Shown here: positions 44,797 to 56,054 of the stretch, one piece after another
How positions within the stretch are numbered: the first letter of the stretch is position 1
Layout: every line of letters begins with the position of its first letter
Origin: Mycoplasmopsis columboralis
GTDB lineage: Bacteria; Bacillota_I; Bacilli_A; Mycoplasmatales; Metamycoplasmataceae
Length of the DNA: 64,000 bases
NCBI RefSeq assembly: GCF_900660675.1
Contig: NZ_LR215039.1
Coordinates: forward strand, 558,001-622,000
Direction: 5' to 3'
The notes under the pieces: model-generated
Told to the model about the DNA's origin: nothing
Database searches by the model: none
What the model saw: the letters and a program-made list of their open reading frames with translations, nothing else
Made by a program: the position numbers and the translations under genes

Positions 44797-46554
44797 ATGC
44801 AAAACATTTTATTTTTTTCAAAATCTTTTTTTAAACTAATCTTTAAAAAGAAATCAACTTATATTCCGTTGATTATTTTTGTTTTAATAAACTTAATTGT
44901 TGCTACAGTTAATTTAACATTACAATTAAATGTTTATATAGGAATTTGAAGCGCTGTTTTTGGAGTATTGTTTATTATATTTACCATTTTTTATGCTTCG
45001 TTAAAATATTTAAATTTATTTAAAGACCTTCAAGAAGAAGGTTTAGAACTTTTGATTGTTTCTAAACCTATTTCTCGATTACATTTAAATTTAAGCAAAC
45101 TATTTGTGCTTTATTTTATAGCTTTAATAAATGCTATAGTCTTAAGTTTGTTATTTGTTTTTTTACAAGCTAATTATTTTAGCGGTTATTTTCTTTTTAA
45201 AATATTTGCTTTAAGTTTGGTTGTTTTCTTTTTTACTTTTACAATAATGGGACAAATCACTGCCTTAATTTCATTAAAATTAAGTGCTAAATTATCTTTA
45301 TTTATTCCATCATTTGCTTATTTGGGTATTGCATTTGGTGGTTTTGCTTTACTTAATAATTCAACTTCAACCCCAAATAATGCTGGCTATTATTTAAATT
45401 TAGAAAATATAAATACTCAATCAGGTAACCAAGCTAATTTAAAATCTTTTTATTTGAATAACCCAGACTCTCAACTAAACATTTTTGCTTATGGACAAAA
45501 TAAAGAACTTTCACCTCTTCAAAAAAACTATATTGAGAAAGTTTTTAAAACATCTAAAAATTCAGCTCTAGAATATCAAGTATACTCATACTTAATGTTT
45601 CCTTATTGATTTGTTGGTTCATTACTTTTTAATGATTCGCTTTTAAACGATTCAAATGACACATTTTTAAAAGATACTTTATATTCTTTTAAAAAGAATT
45701 CGCTTAGAAATTCATATCAATTGAAAAACAATTCAAATCTATTGAAATTAAACATTTACAATGGTAAAGAATTAAAAGATCTTTATGTTGTTCCAGGTTT
45801 GTATAAAAACAGTGGTTTAGACAAAGGAGTTGACACTCAACTTATTTACGCTAGGGAAAACGCAAATAATTTTGATGTTTCCTTTAAAGAAGATGAATAT
45901 GTATTTGCTCAACCAAATAATATTGTGGGTTCTTTAAAATGAGATGTGGTAAAGGATGCTTTATCCGATGAAATTCTAAGTGCTTATTTTGAAGATTTTT
46001 ATCATCAACATTTACAAAATAAACAATTATTTAAAGAAGATATTTTAACACTTATTGCTTCAGAAATAAATAATCCCGATTCACAATTATTTAATTCAAA
46101 TACTTATAAAACTAAACTACTTGATGAAAATTACATTAATGGTAAATATATAACTTCATTAACTGAGCAAAAAATTTACTTAGCGGTTTCATTTATATAT
46201 TATTTATATTTTTCACACAATAACTCTCAAACACTAAAAGAACTTTTATACGATAAAGAAACATTAAATTATCGCTTTGATCAATTAAAAATAAAAATTG
46301 ATGACAACACTTATTTTATTGGAGGATATAAACAATTTACCCCTATTCAAAAAGTTGTGGATGATAAAATTATTATTCGATACGAATTGGAAAAATCAGA
46401 TAATACATTATTCCAAGGTCAAGAAACAATTTATCAAATTAATAAATCTTCATTAATACTAAATGACTGAATTTTCATTTTTATTTGAGTTTTAATTTCA
46501 ACATCTTCAGCGGTTTTACTTGTTTATTTAAATGCTAGAAAGGATTATAAATAA
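44797..46554 (+). CDS. ABC-2-type permease with large extracytoplasmic domain
   Basis: A 585-residue membrane protein. Hydrophobic segments lie at about residues 20-45, 50-75, 105-125, 135-160 and 165-190. About 360 polar residues, probably outside the cell, follow, and a final helix (WIFIFIWVLISTSSAVLLV) ends in a basic tail. The cytosolic phrase LIVSKPISRLHLNLSKLF resembles the coupling region of ABC-2 permeases. It overlaps the ATPase ATG by one base. The big soluble domain is unusual and may contact the three lipoproteins encoded downstream. A GAGGAT site lies upstream of the ATG. Confidence 0.8.
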
Positions 46555-47261
46555 TGATTAATACAAATATTTTAGAAGTAAAAAATCTTAGCAAAAAGTA
46601 TAAAAATTTTGTTGCTTTAGATAATGTATCTTTTGAAATAAAAAAAGGTTCTTTTCATGCATTTATTGGAACAAATGGTTCAGGTAAAACAACCACTATA
46701 AAATGTATTATTGGAGCTTATCAAAAATATACAGGAGATATTCTTATAAATAATATAAGTGTGACAAATCCACTTTCTCGTTCTAATTTAGGATACATTC
46801 CTGAAAACGCAACTTTTCCTAAAGATGTTACTGTGTATGATTATTTAAGTTTTTTGAGTTCTTTATTTAAATTAACTAAAAATGAAATTGAACAAAAAAT
46901 AAATTTTTACTTACAACAATTTAAAATAACTGATTTGAAGAATAAAAAACCTTTTAACTTTTCTTCCGGTCAAAAGAAAAAAGTTCTTCTTATTCAAGCG
47001 TTACTTGCTGATCCTGAAATTATTATTTTAGATGAGCCTGCAGCCAATTTAGATCCATACGGGCGCTACGAATTATTTAATATTTTAAAAACTTTACAAT
47101 CTCAAGGTAAAACCATTTTAATTTGCTCTCACATTTTAAGTGAGGTTGATAATTATTCAGATTCATTAACATTAATTAATGATGGGAAAATTATTTACAA
47201 CGGTAATAAATATGATTCATTAGAAAATATTTTTTATGAAAAAGTGATTGCTTCTAAGTAG
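46554..47261 (+). CDS. ABC transporter ATPase of the lipoprotein module
   Basis: A 235-residue ABC ATPase. Walker A GTNGSGKTT (~residue 38), signature FSSGQKKKV (a variant of LSGGQ), Walker B IIILDEPAANLD and H-loop ICSHILSEVD are present, which is typical of ABC-2 type exporter ATPases. It overlaps the permease by one base and the first lipoprotein by 26 bases. Confidence 0.92.
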   Translation: MINTNILEVKNLSKKYKNFVALDNVSFEIKKGSFHAFIGTNGSGKTTTIKCIIGAYQKYTGDILINNISVTNPLSRSNLGYIPENATFPKDVTVYDYLSFLSSLFKLTKNEIEQKINFYLQQFKITDLKNKKPFNFSSGQKKKVLLIQALLADPEIIILDEPAANLDPYGRYELFNILKTLQSQGKTILICSHILSEVDNYSDSLTLINDGKIIYNGNKYDSLENIFYEKVIASK

Positions 47262-48156
47262 TTCAATTATTCCTTTTGTTTTAGTATCTTGCACTCAAAC
47301 ACCCAAAAAAGATACTCCCACAAATGAAAACACCAATGTTTTAGATGCACTTAATTCATATTTATTCACCAATGACAAAACAACACAAAAACAGTACTAT
47401 TTAGAACAAAATGCTATTTCTAAAAATTTATTTTTAGAACTTAACTATGCACTTTATTGATTTCCTTTGTATTATATTTCTTCGCAAAATCGTAACGATT
47501 CTTTTGCTAATTTAACTCTTTCTTCCAAAAAGATAATTGAAAATGCTTTAACAAAAAATTGATATTGATTTTTGAAAAACATCACTCGTTTTGAATTTGT
47601 TTTAAATCCGTATGGTGACAAATTTCAATCTAGTGATTTGGAGAATGCAATTTTTGAGAAAGGAAATAAAGATAAGAAAATTCTTTTAAACATTAAAGAT
47701 AACCTTCAAAAAGTAATCATTAAAGATTTTGCGCTTCCAAACTCAACAAACCAATTAAGCAACACTAAATTTGTTTACTTCTTGTTTGGTGACAACAAAG
47801 TTGTATCTGCGGTTTTATACAATAAAGATAATATTAATTTCTTTAACTTGACTGGTGATGTATTAGAGTTTGAAGGTAAATTATCAATAAACGAAATCCA
47901 AAAACAACTAGATAGTATTCAAAATTCAATGATTCAGATTTATCAGCAAAAAATAAAAGAGGAAATTGATTACCTAAAATTGCTAGATTCTTCTGAAGAA
48001 GAAATTAATCTATTTTTGACAAGTGTTAATGATTTAAACTTTTTCAAACTATTCACTTTAAATGGTTACAATCAAATTATTTCTCAAACATTTCAGGAAC
48101 TATTTGATAAAAACATTTTTTCCCGCTACACACTAAGAAAGGTAAACTATGATTAA
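47236..48156 (+). CDS. Lipoprotein A of the ABC module, aromatic motif
   Basis: A 306-residue lipoprotein. Reading UGA as Trp gives an ATG at 47236 and the signal peptide MKKWLLLSSSIIPFVLVSC with Cys19 as lipidation site. It contains NWYWFLKNITRFEFVLNP (~residue 105), a motif shared with the next two genes, and later a strand-rich patch FVYFLFGDNKVVSAVLY. Function unknown; the same architecture in three consecutive genes suggests a lipoprotein family that works with the ABC transporter. It resembles proteins that databases call 'aromatic motif membrane protein', from memory. Confidence 0.8.
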
Positions 48157-48958
48157 AAAACTTTTTATTTTATTTCCTATTCCTTTCTTTGTTGCGTCTT
48201 GTGCGAATATAGATAATTCAAAACTAATTAGTTCAGTTAATTTTGAAGTTCATAATCAATTGAGTTCTCAAGCCATTAAAAGCAATCAAATAATAGATTC
48301 TTTATTAAGAAGGATTTATAAAAACGAAATAGAATTAAATAGCTACAAAAAACAACAAGAAAGTTCAAAATTAAAGGATGATTTTTTAAACGAAATAGCT
48401 ATTTTGAAAGAAGAGTATTTAACAAAATCTACAGCAGACAATTTGCAAAAAATACAAAATTTAATTAATAAAAACTGGTATTTTGTTTTGAAAAACATTA
48501 ATTTGTTTTACGGTCATTTCACATCTTGATTTGCTTTTCCTGATTCCGACTCAGGAAAGCATTCATCTGAATTTAGAAGTTTAATTGATAACACTAATCC
48601 ATCAGAAGATTTCAATTTTACAAATAATTATTGAGAAAACATTAGAGAAGGTGATGAGTCACAAGAGTTAGCTAACACTACAGTTATTTATCTTCAAAAA
48701 CAAAAAGTTATATTTAGATTTTTAATAACAGATGTGCTTTCAGAAAGACCAAAAATGCATTTTAGTGGAATAGGATGAAATTTTCCTTTTAGTAAAACTA
48801 CCAAAATATCTGCTGGTATTTTGAGCGATGTTGTTCATAGTGCTTTAATTCATAAATATCAGGAAGGATATGATTTATTCGAAAATTCAGTTGTAAAAGA
48901 ATTTAGATATGGTCTTATGGAAGAATTTATTTTACTCCCAAAGGAGAATCATGAATAA
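48149..48958 (+). CDS. Lipoprotein B of the ABC module, aromatic motif
   Basis: A 269-residue lipoprotein with lipobox FVASC (Cys18). It has a helical, Lys/Glu-rich section (residues ~30-105), then NWYFVLKNINLFYGHF (~110), then a sheet-like patch TVIYLQKQKVIFRFLI and GIGWNFPF. The overlap with lipoprotein A is 8 nt, and with lipoprotein C 8 nt. Paralogous to both by motif and order. Confidence 0.8.
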
Positions 48959-49829
48959 ATTCAAAAAAATATTAGTTGCAGTTGCCCCTTTGCTTGCTTT
49001 ATCTTCATTGTCATGTACAAATAAAAGCCAAAACATAACTATTTCAAACAATATTTCAAATTATCAAGAAAGCAATCAATGAAATTTATTTATTAATCAG
49101 GATGCAATTCAAAGCATTTTGACCACAATTTACGATAATCCCGAAAGCATTCAAAGTTATTTAGATTCTCAATTGAATATCAATGAAGATTACACTAGAA
49201 TTCTTAATGAATCTTTGGTGTTTAATAATAGCTTATCATTATCTTTTGGTTCTGATTCTGGTGGATTTTTGTCAAGTGTTCCTAAACCTTTTCCATTAAG
49301 AGAGTTAGATAAACAAATACAGGATCTCTTTGAGCATAATTGATTATGATATTTATTTAATTTAAATAAAGCAGAATTTATATATTATCCTCAATTTGAT
49401 CGTTTTGAAACTAATTCTGAGTCAATTAAATTGGATACTTTACAAAATTCTTTGAGTAATTCTTCTTTTTTTAGACCTTTATCAAATAAAATTTTGCAAT
49501 TTTCAAAACAATATTATGAAGATTCGCAAGAATATAAAACATATAACTTTTTTTTACTTTTAGATGGAGGTTTTATCTTAAAACTTCAAGTAGATAAATA
49601 TTTTGAAGATGGTAAATGGGATACTTCGATAAATTTGGATAGTTATATTTATTCATACCCTTACATATTTAACAAAGAAAATGTAAATAATATTTTTAAC
49701 ATCAGTAAATATGTAAGTGATACTCAATCTTTTTTTGAGTTATCTGAAAATAGAAGTAAGTCAATTTTGTTTAAAGAAAATTACGGTTCTTCTGAATTGA
49801 GATTTACTCTTTCAGCAATAAAAAAATAG
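48951..49829 (+). CDS. Lipoprotein C of the ABC module, aromatic motif
   Basis: A 292-residue lipoprotein with lipobox LSSLSC (Cys22). The aromatic motif is NWLWYLFNLNKAEFIYYP (~residue 130), followed by FFLLLDGGFILKLQV. AAAGGAG precedes the ATG. The stop is followed at once by the hairpin that hosts the IS element, so the operon's terminator has been altered (see findings). Confidence 0.8.
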
Positions 49830-49840
49830 GATGACCTATT
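49825..49840. repeat. Left target-site duplication (16 bp)
   Basis: AATAGGATGACCTATT, identical to 51113-51128, directly outside the left IS end. It is itself a hairpin, the core of the lipoprotein operon terminator. Confidence 0.92.
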
Positions 49841-49867
49841 CCTTAAATGCAAACCGTAACGCGACAC
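49841..49867. repeat. Left terminal inverted repeat of the IS
   Basis: Twenty-two of 27 positions match the reverse complement of 51086-51112. The inner parts GCAAACCGTA and CGCGACAC are identical. Confidence 0.9.
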
Positions 49868-49886
49868 GGAAAAACACAAAAAATTC

Positions 49887-49909
49887 GATCCTTTTTTGCT
49901 TAAAGGATC
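49887..49909. terminator. Terminator inside the IS end
   Basis: Stem GATCCTTT / AAAGGATC with a 7-nt loop, T-runs on both sides, lying just past the transposase stop. It may end transposase transcription and shield the element from outside transcription. Confidence 0.8.
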
Positions 49910-49914
49910 TTTTT

Positions 49915-50964
49915 TTAATGTTTATTTTTGAAAAATCTGTTTCTTGAAGTGTTGCTTGGTCTTCTCTTTTGGATTTTTACAAACAATTTTTCTTCTGGAG
50001 GTATAGGGTTTGACTTATCTTTGTAATAATTTCAATCAAAGAACATTTCATCAGCAGAAAAATAGCCGTGAATTTTTCTAGGCATTTGATTAATTTTATC
50101 TTGCACTTCCTTTACCTTTTCATCAGAAACGTTATTGAAATTAGTTCGTTTCTTGAAAAATCTTCTAACTATCCCGTTATAGTGCTCGATAGTTCCTTTT
50201 TCAAAAGAAGCATACGGATCTGTTAAGTATATTTTTACTTTTAATCTGTAACCTAGGTAAAAAAGTTTGTTAAACTCAAAATCATTATCAGTAGTGATAG
50301 ATTTAACATTCAATTTATATTCTTTTATAAGTTCTCAAAGAGTGACTATTATTTTTCAAAGATCTTTTGAAAATACTTTTTTTATTATTCCATAACGACT
50401 TTGTCTTTCTACAAAAGTTAGTAGATGATGTTGTTTTTCACCGGTTTTTCCGACTATTAAGTCTAATTCTCAATGACCAAAATCAGTTCTATCATCTATT
50501 TTAGAAGGTCTTGCCCAATACGGAACAACCCATCTTTTACCCACTAATCTTTCTGCTGCGCTAATATGTCTTTTTCTTCCTCTTTTGTATGATTTTCTTA
50601 ATCTATCATTAGAATTTATTACTCAGATCTCTGAGTTAATTCAGTTGAATACAGTTCTTAAAGATGGGGATTTTATCTCGGGGTGGTTATTAGTAACCGC
50701 CAAATAACTAACCTCAACTCCTCATGTTTTCTTGTCGAATTTTTCAATAAAAAGATTTGTAAATTCTTTATATTTTTCAAATGTATTTCTTAATTTAATT
50801 TGTTCCGATCATCTCCTTCTATTGTCATGTTTTAACTGTGCATAATATGCATCGTATCCATAAAGATTTGAGTTTTTCTTAATTTCTTCATATAATGAAT
50901 TTCTGTGAATTTCAATCTTTTCTGCGATTTCTTTGAATGTGTATTCATTATTTTTTAGCAACAT
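49915..50964 (-). CDS. IS30-family transposase
   Basis: At least 349 residues (from the ATG at 50964). The helix-turn-helix FKEIAEKIEIHRNSLYEEIKKN is N-terminal. The DDE catalytic core follows: FGHWELDLIVG (first Asp), SITTDNDFEF (second Asp) and FEKGTIEHYNGIVRRFFKK (Glu), the IS30 pattern. The frame is open for about 13-30 more codons upstream and homology suggests the protein starts there (FQKRLLIEM), but there is no ATG; a TTG or non-standard start may be used. All in-frame TGA are Trp. Confidence 0.9.
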
Positions 50965-51013
50965 TTCAATTAACAATCTTTTTTGAAAGTTAATTTTGGT
51001 ATTATTTATATTG

Positions 51014-51039
51014 CCTCCCGGACTCGTTTTATGGGGAGG
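51014..51039 (-). promoter_or_regulatory. Hairpin masking the transposase ribosome binding site
   Basis: On the minus strand CCTCCC pairs with the Shine-Dalgarno-like GGGAGG around a 14-nt loop, just before the transposase reading frame. This could limit transposase translation. Confidence 0.55.
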
Positions 51040-51085
51040 TTTTTTTGTAGAAAAAATCGCCCCACCTTATAATTTTACTTAAAAG

Positions 51086-51112
51086 GTGTCGCGATACGGT
51101 TTGCAATCGGGG
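51086..51112. repeat. Right terminal inverted repeat of the IS
   Basis: Partner of 49841-49867. Confidence 0.9.
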
Positions 51113-51128
51113 AATAGGATGACCTATT
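51113..51128. repeat. Right target-site duplication (16 bp)
   Basis: Identical to 49825-49840. Its end touches the stop codon of the aldehyde dehydrogenase gene. Confidence 0.92.
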
Positions 51129-52427
51129 TTATTTAATGATATTTAGGTATTTTCTTAAAATACCTAATTTTTTTGCAGTGTATGGATATTTTTTAAATTT
51201 CATATAAATATCTCTTTTAACTTTTAAATAAGCTGTTTTAAAACTAAATAATTCAACAGATGCTCATCCATGATATTTACCATAACCACTATTTTTATAT
51301 CCTCCAAAGGCTAGTTTAGAATCTGCAACCAAATCAATTGTGGCGTTAATCATTAAATTACCACTATTGAGAGTTTTTACTCTTTGAAAATCTATTTTAT
51401 TTTCACTAAATAAGTAAATTATCAACGGATTAGGATTTGATGAGATTATTTTAGATATATCCTCTCAATTTTTATATGTTTTAGTATATACAACCGGACC
51501 CATAATTTCTTTTTGTTCGAAATTAGAATTAAGATGTTCTTTGTTTAGATAGCATAAAGATATTTTTTGTTTTAAAGGATCGTTGCTTATGTTTGAGGTG
51601 TCTTTATCAATTTCTTTAACTAAATTATCAAATGTTTGGATATTAATTATTTTTGAGATATTCGAATCTAAATGCATAATATCTAGCTTGTTATTTTTTA
51701 TTTCTTTTTGAATAATTTTGTCAAATGCATCTTTTACACTTTCATGCACAATTAAATAATCCGGTGCCACACATGTTTGTCCGCTGTTTAGAATTTTTCC
51801 ATAAAGAATTTGTTCAGCAGCTAGCTTTAAATTAGCGCTTTCAGTTACAATCACAGGAGATTTTCCTCCTAATTCTAAACAATAAGGAATTTTTAATTCA
51901 TACGCTTTGGTTCTTATTTTTTCTCCAGTTAGTTCCCCACCGGTGAAGAAAATAAAATCTCATTTTTTATAGTCTAAAATTTCTTCAATAGTTTTTAAAG
52001 TTAAAACTTCTACATTATCAAAAGGTTTTAAGATTTTAGAAATTACTTCATTAGTATTTGGAGTAAATGGATGTAAAGACATTGAGATTTTATTTCCCAT
52101 CGCAAATGCTCCAATAAAAGGATTTAAAGCTAAATTAAATGGATAATTTCAAGTACTAAAAATCAAAACCTCTCCGTGTGGTTTGTAAAAATGACCTTTA
52201 TGAGAAAGCAAGTTGTTTGAAAGTGTTTTTAAAGATCTCATTTTGGTGATTTTTCTAGAGTTTTTGATAAAAAATTTAAGTTCTTTATACACTGGGTAAA
52301 GTTCGCTAATTAATGTTTCGTGTTCACTCTTGTTCAAATCTTTTTTTAACGCTTCAATTAAATCTGATTCAAAATAAATTATTTGAGTTCTTAATTTAAG
52401 AAGTTGTTTTTTTAAAATATTTGTCAT
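51129..52427 (-). CDS. Aldehyde dehydrogenase family protein
   Basis: A 432-residue NAD(P)-dependent ALDH. The phrases FSTWNYPFNLALNP, FFTGGELTGEKI, LELGGKSPVIV (catalytic Glu) and NSGQTCVAPDYLI (catalytic Cys) follow the class 3-type layout, and the end KYHGWASVELFSFKTAYL matches the C-terminal region. Substrate unknown. The ATG lies 31 nt inside the upstream permease gene and has an AAAGGA site. The stop is adjacent to the right target-site duplication of the IS. Confidence 0.92.
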
Positions 52428-53493
52428 ATTTATCCTTTAAATATCTTTTAAATAAATTAATTTGATTTAATAGTTTGTCAATAAAAATATTGACTCAAAA
52501 TAAAGCTAAAATTCAAAACGAAACATAAACTAAACTTCAACCTACTGAAATATTGTAATTTAACAACGCAATAGGATTTAAAGATAAATTCGATGCTTCA
52601 TTAGCAGTGTTTGAATATAAAGCATGTCTTGCTATTTGTAAAATATGTGTTGTTGGAATAATTGAACAAAAGCTTTTTAGCCACTCTGGATAGTACGATA
52701 AAGGAATAAAACTTCCTATAAAGTATCCACCAAACATAATCAAAATAACATTAACTCCTTGGGAAACATTCAAAGATCTAAGTCTTGAAAGTAAAATCGG
52801 AAAAAACAATGATGATAAAACAGCTCCCAAAAGAATTAAAAAGAAAATTGAAATCATACTTTTTAAATTAATTACATTAATGATTTGGTATGTAAATAAT
52901 TCATTTAAAGGTTCGTTTGAAGTTTCTGAATATATGTTTTCTACTATTTTTAGTATCTCATTTGCTGAGGAACCATATTGAGAATTTAATTCAGGTTTTT
53001 CTTTGATATATGAAACAAGTGAAGATATTTGATCAAAAGTATCAGCAGCAATGCTTTTTAAAATTAATTGTGAATTGAAACTTCTGATTTGGTTAACTTT
53101 AAAAGCAATTATAAAAATTATAAATATAATAAATACAATAAATGTGGTGATAAAGTTAATTACAAAATTAAATAAAAAGTAACTGTATCGTATTTTTCAA
53201 TGCTTTATAGGAGTTATTTTTATATCATTAACAACTTTATTAGCATTGTCTTGAATTTGTATTACTGTTAAAGTAGCTCCGTTAATAATTGTGATTAAAA
53301 AAATCAATCCTGTTCCTATTTGAAAATTATCTCTGGCCAACAATGATTTACTTCCTCTTTCTAAAGAAACTAAATTAAAAACTAGCAATAAAATAACAAA
53401 AATTAAGATAGGAGCAAAAATGCTAAAGAAAAATCTAAATTTTTGATTTCACAAAGACAAAAATTGTCTTCTAAACAAAATATATGTGCTCAT
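52396..53493 (-). CDS. ABC-2-type exporter permease
   Basis: A 365-residue membrane protein with an N-terminal helix (residues ~20-42), a second near 55-75, one near 105-130, a polar loop of about 70 residues and three to four C-terminal helices. The phrases PIKHWKIRYSYF and YYPEWLKSFCSIIPTTHILQIAR are characteristic of DrrB/ABC-2 permeases that export drugs or lipids. It follows the ATPase by 8 nt, with AGGAG before the ATG. Confidence 0.87.
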
Positions 53494-53501
53494 TTAAACT
53501 C

Positions 53502-54422
53502 CTAATTTTTTGTAATTGATAAAAACACATCATCCATATCACCTTTGATAATTTCAATATCACTCATCATTTCAGGGTGTTCTAAAATGTAATCTTTGAT
53601 TTGTTTTGTGTTCTTAAAATTAATTAAATAACAATTATTTTCAAATTCAAATTCTTTGCCAGTATTCAAAATATATTCTTCTAAAGCTTTGTTTTTACGT
53701 GAATAAATTTTTAATGTTGAATTAGTGAATTTATTTTTTAAATCAGCAACAGTGCCTTCGGCTACAATAACCCCTTTATCTAAGACAATTACATTGTTGC
53801 AATTTGCTGCCTCTTCCATGTAATGGGTAGTTAAAATAATGGTTAAATCTTTTTCCTTACGATACTGATTGAGAATTTTTCAGACTAATTTTCTTGAATT
53901 TGGGTCTAAACCTGTTGTTGGTTCATCTAAAAATAAAATACTTGGTGAGTGCACTAAAGCTCTAGCTATGTCTACTCTTCTTTTTTGTCCGCCAGAAAGG
54001 GTTTTATACATTTTATCTTGAAAATCTTGAAGATTAAATAGTTGGATTATTTCACTAACTTTTTGTTTGATTTGTTGTTTTGAATCCTTCAAATATAAGG
54101 TTGCTTTTTGATACAAAATTTCCTTCGGAGATAAATAAGGATCTAAAATCGATTCTTGAAATACCACACCTATTTCATTTCTGATATATTCTCCATAATG
54201 ACTAATATTTTTGTCATTAATCAAAACTTCACCGGAATCATATTTTAAAAGACCTAAAATAATGTTTAAAGTTGTGGTTTTTCCTGCTCCGTTTACACCT
54301 AAAAATCCAAACAACTCTCCTTTTTGTACTGAAAAACTTAATTCGTTTAAAGCTTTATATTTACCAAATGATTTTGTTAACTTATTTATTTTTAAGATAG
54401 TGTTTTTTGTATTTTGTTCCAT
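53502..54422 (-). CDS. ABC exporter ATPase (DrrA-like)
   Basis: A 306-residue ATPase. Walker A GVNGAGKTT, Q-loop VVFQESILDP, signature LSGGQKRRV, Walker B ILFLDEPTTGLDP and H-loop TTHYMEEA are intact, followed by a C-terminal extension of about 90 residues typical of DrrA-type subunits. UGA Trp at 53880-53882. The promoter TATAAT lies 12 nt before the ATG. It is divergent from dnaA across the origin. Confidence 0.93.
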
Positions 54423-54638
54423 GATATTTAAATTATTATAAATAATAATTTACAAAAATTCATTAAAAACAAGTAATTCACAAGTTATTAACATGCTTTT
54501 TCTTTATTATGAATAAAATGCTTTTATTCACATTTTTTAGTATTAAAGGTTGTGATTAAATATGTGGATAACTTTTAATATTTGTGATAGTTCACACATC
54601 TTTATTTAAAGATTATAAAAACTACTAAAATTTTTATT
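54423..54638. other. Probable oriC, left part, with DnaA boxes
   Basis: A very AT-rich 216-bp gap between divergent genes. It has a perfect DnaA box (TTATCCACA on the minus strand, 54563-54571), a one-mismatch box TTATTCACA at 54524-54532, and a weaker TAATTCACA at 54474-54482. Together with the dnaA-dnaN spacer it makes the likely replication origin. Confidence 0.8.
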
Positions 54639-56054
54639 ATGAAAGAAGATATTAAAGAACAATTAAACAGAGATGTTGTTGAATTAAGGGTTCTAACAGA
54701 CCAATTTAAAGAAAATCTTTCAAAAAAGACCGATAACATCTGATATACCATTTTCTTTGCAAAAATGCAAGTGGTAAAATGTTCTAAGAATCATGTTATT
54801 TTTAGTAACACAGAGATAAATCAACAATACTTAGATATATATAAAAATGAATATGTTTCTCAAATAGACTCTGCTGTAAAAGATATTTTAGGTGAAGATT
54901 TCGTTTGAGATTTTATTGCTACAGATCTAATAGAGCACAAAAAAAACATTCAAGAAGCTAAAGTTAGCCAAAAGAAAATTAAAGAAGTAATTAAATTACA
55001 AATTCAAAACGAAGAAATAAACACAAATTTTACTTTTGATAATTATGTTCAAAGTGATTTTAACAAAGAAGCAGTAAGAATTTTTAAAAGTGTGGTTACT
55101 GATAATCCTGGAGTTAACATTTTGTATTTATCAGGTAAATCAGGATTGGGTAAAACACATTTAATTTCAGCTTTAATTAATGAATTTAAAAACGTTCGTA
55201 AATCAACAACTTCCATTTATATTAGTCCTTTTAATTTTTCTACTTATATTTCCAATTTAATCAAAGAAAATGATCCAGATAAAATTTCAAAAATTCTTAA
55301 ATATTACTCAAATGTAGATTTAATTGTTTTTGATGATTTCCAAATCTTTGCAGAAGGTAAAAAAACAGCTACAAAAAATTTCTTGTTTAACATTATAGAT
55401 AAGCGAATGTTGTTAAACAAATTAACTGTATTTGCATCAGAATTTGAAATTAAAGATATTGTTCATCTGTTTGAGGATCGTTTGATTACTCGTTTGAGGT
55501 CGGGAATTCAAACTAAAATTCAAAAACCAACTAAAGATGATTTTAAAAAGGTCTTTGTTGAAATTTTAGAAAAAGAAGAAGAATTAAAAATTGATTTGTT
55601 TGATGAGAAAAGTGTTGATTTTATTATTAAAGGTCACTCAAATTCAATTAGAGATTTAACCGGGGCTATAAGTAAGCTTAAGTTTTATAAAAAAGAAATT
55701 CTCAATTCAGATTATGTTTTTAATGTTGTTAAAAATGCATTTAAAGATTTTGTAACACCAAATAAAAAAATAACCTCAGAGGAAATAATAGAAAGGGTTG
55801 CTAAGTATTATAAAATTTCTCCGAACGAGTTAACTTCTAAGAGTCGTAAAAGTGAAATTGTCATTGCCAGACATATGGTTATTAATCTAATGAAAATAAT
55901 GCTAGATTACTCATCTACTAAAATAGGTCAAATTCTTAAAAAAGATCATTCAACTATTTTAAATGCTATTAAAAAATTTGAAACTCAATCCAATGATATT
56001 TCTTCAATTAAAAAGGCTTTCGAAACTATAAAAGCAGATATTGAAAATAATTAA
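54639..56054 (+). CDS. dnaA: Chromosomal replication initiator DnaA
   Basis: A 471-residue initiator. Domain I covers about 1-90, followed by a short linker. Domain III holds Walker A SGKSGLGKT (~166), Walker B LIVFDDFQIF (~229) and the arginine-finger region EDRLITRLRSG. Domain IV ends with the DnaA-box reader KKDHSTILNAIKKF (~433). TAAAAT lies 7 nt before the ATG, so the transcript may be leaderless. UGA Trp twice in domain I (NIWYT, FVWDF). Confidence 0.97.

Larger units (their letters stand above)
49841..51112 (-). mobile_element. IS30-family insertion sequence, IS1630-like
   Basis: A 1272-bp element with 27-bp imperfect inverted ends, one transposase gene and flanking 16-bp direct repeats. 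IS1630 of Mycoplasma fermentans is an IS30-family element known to target and duplicate inverted repeats of variable length, and the present insertion behaves the same way: the duplicated sequence is a terminator hairpin. The transposase has no interrupting stop, so the element may be active. Confidence 0.93.

Noticed and set aside
47236-47261. The lipoprotein A start read as TTG at 47248
   Set aside because: With UGA as Trp the frame extends to an ATG at 47236 and gives a complete signal peptide with lipobox.
49841-51112. The transposase as a decayed fragment
   Set aside because: The frame is open through helix-turn-helix and all three DDE residues once UGA is read as Trp.
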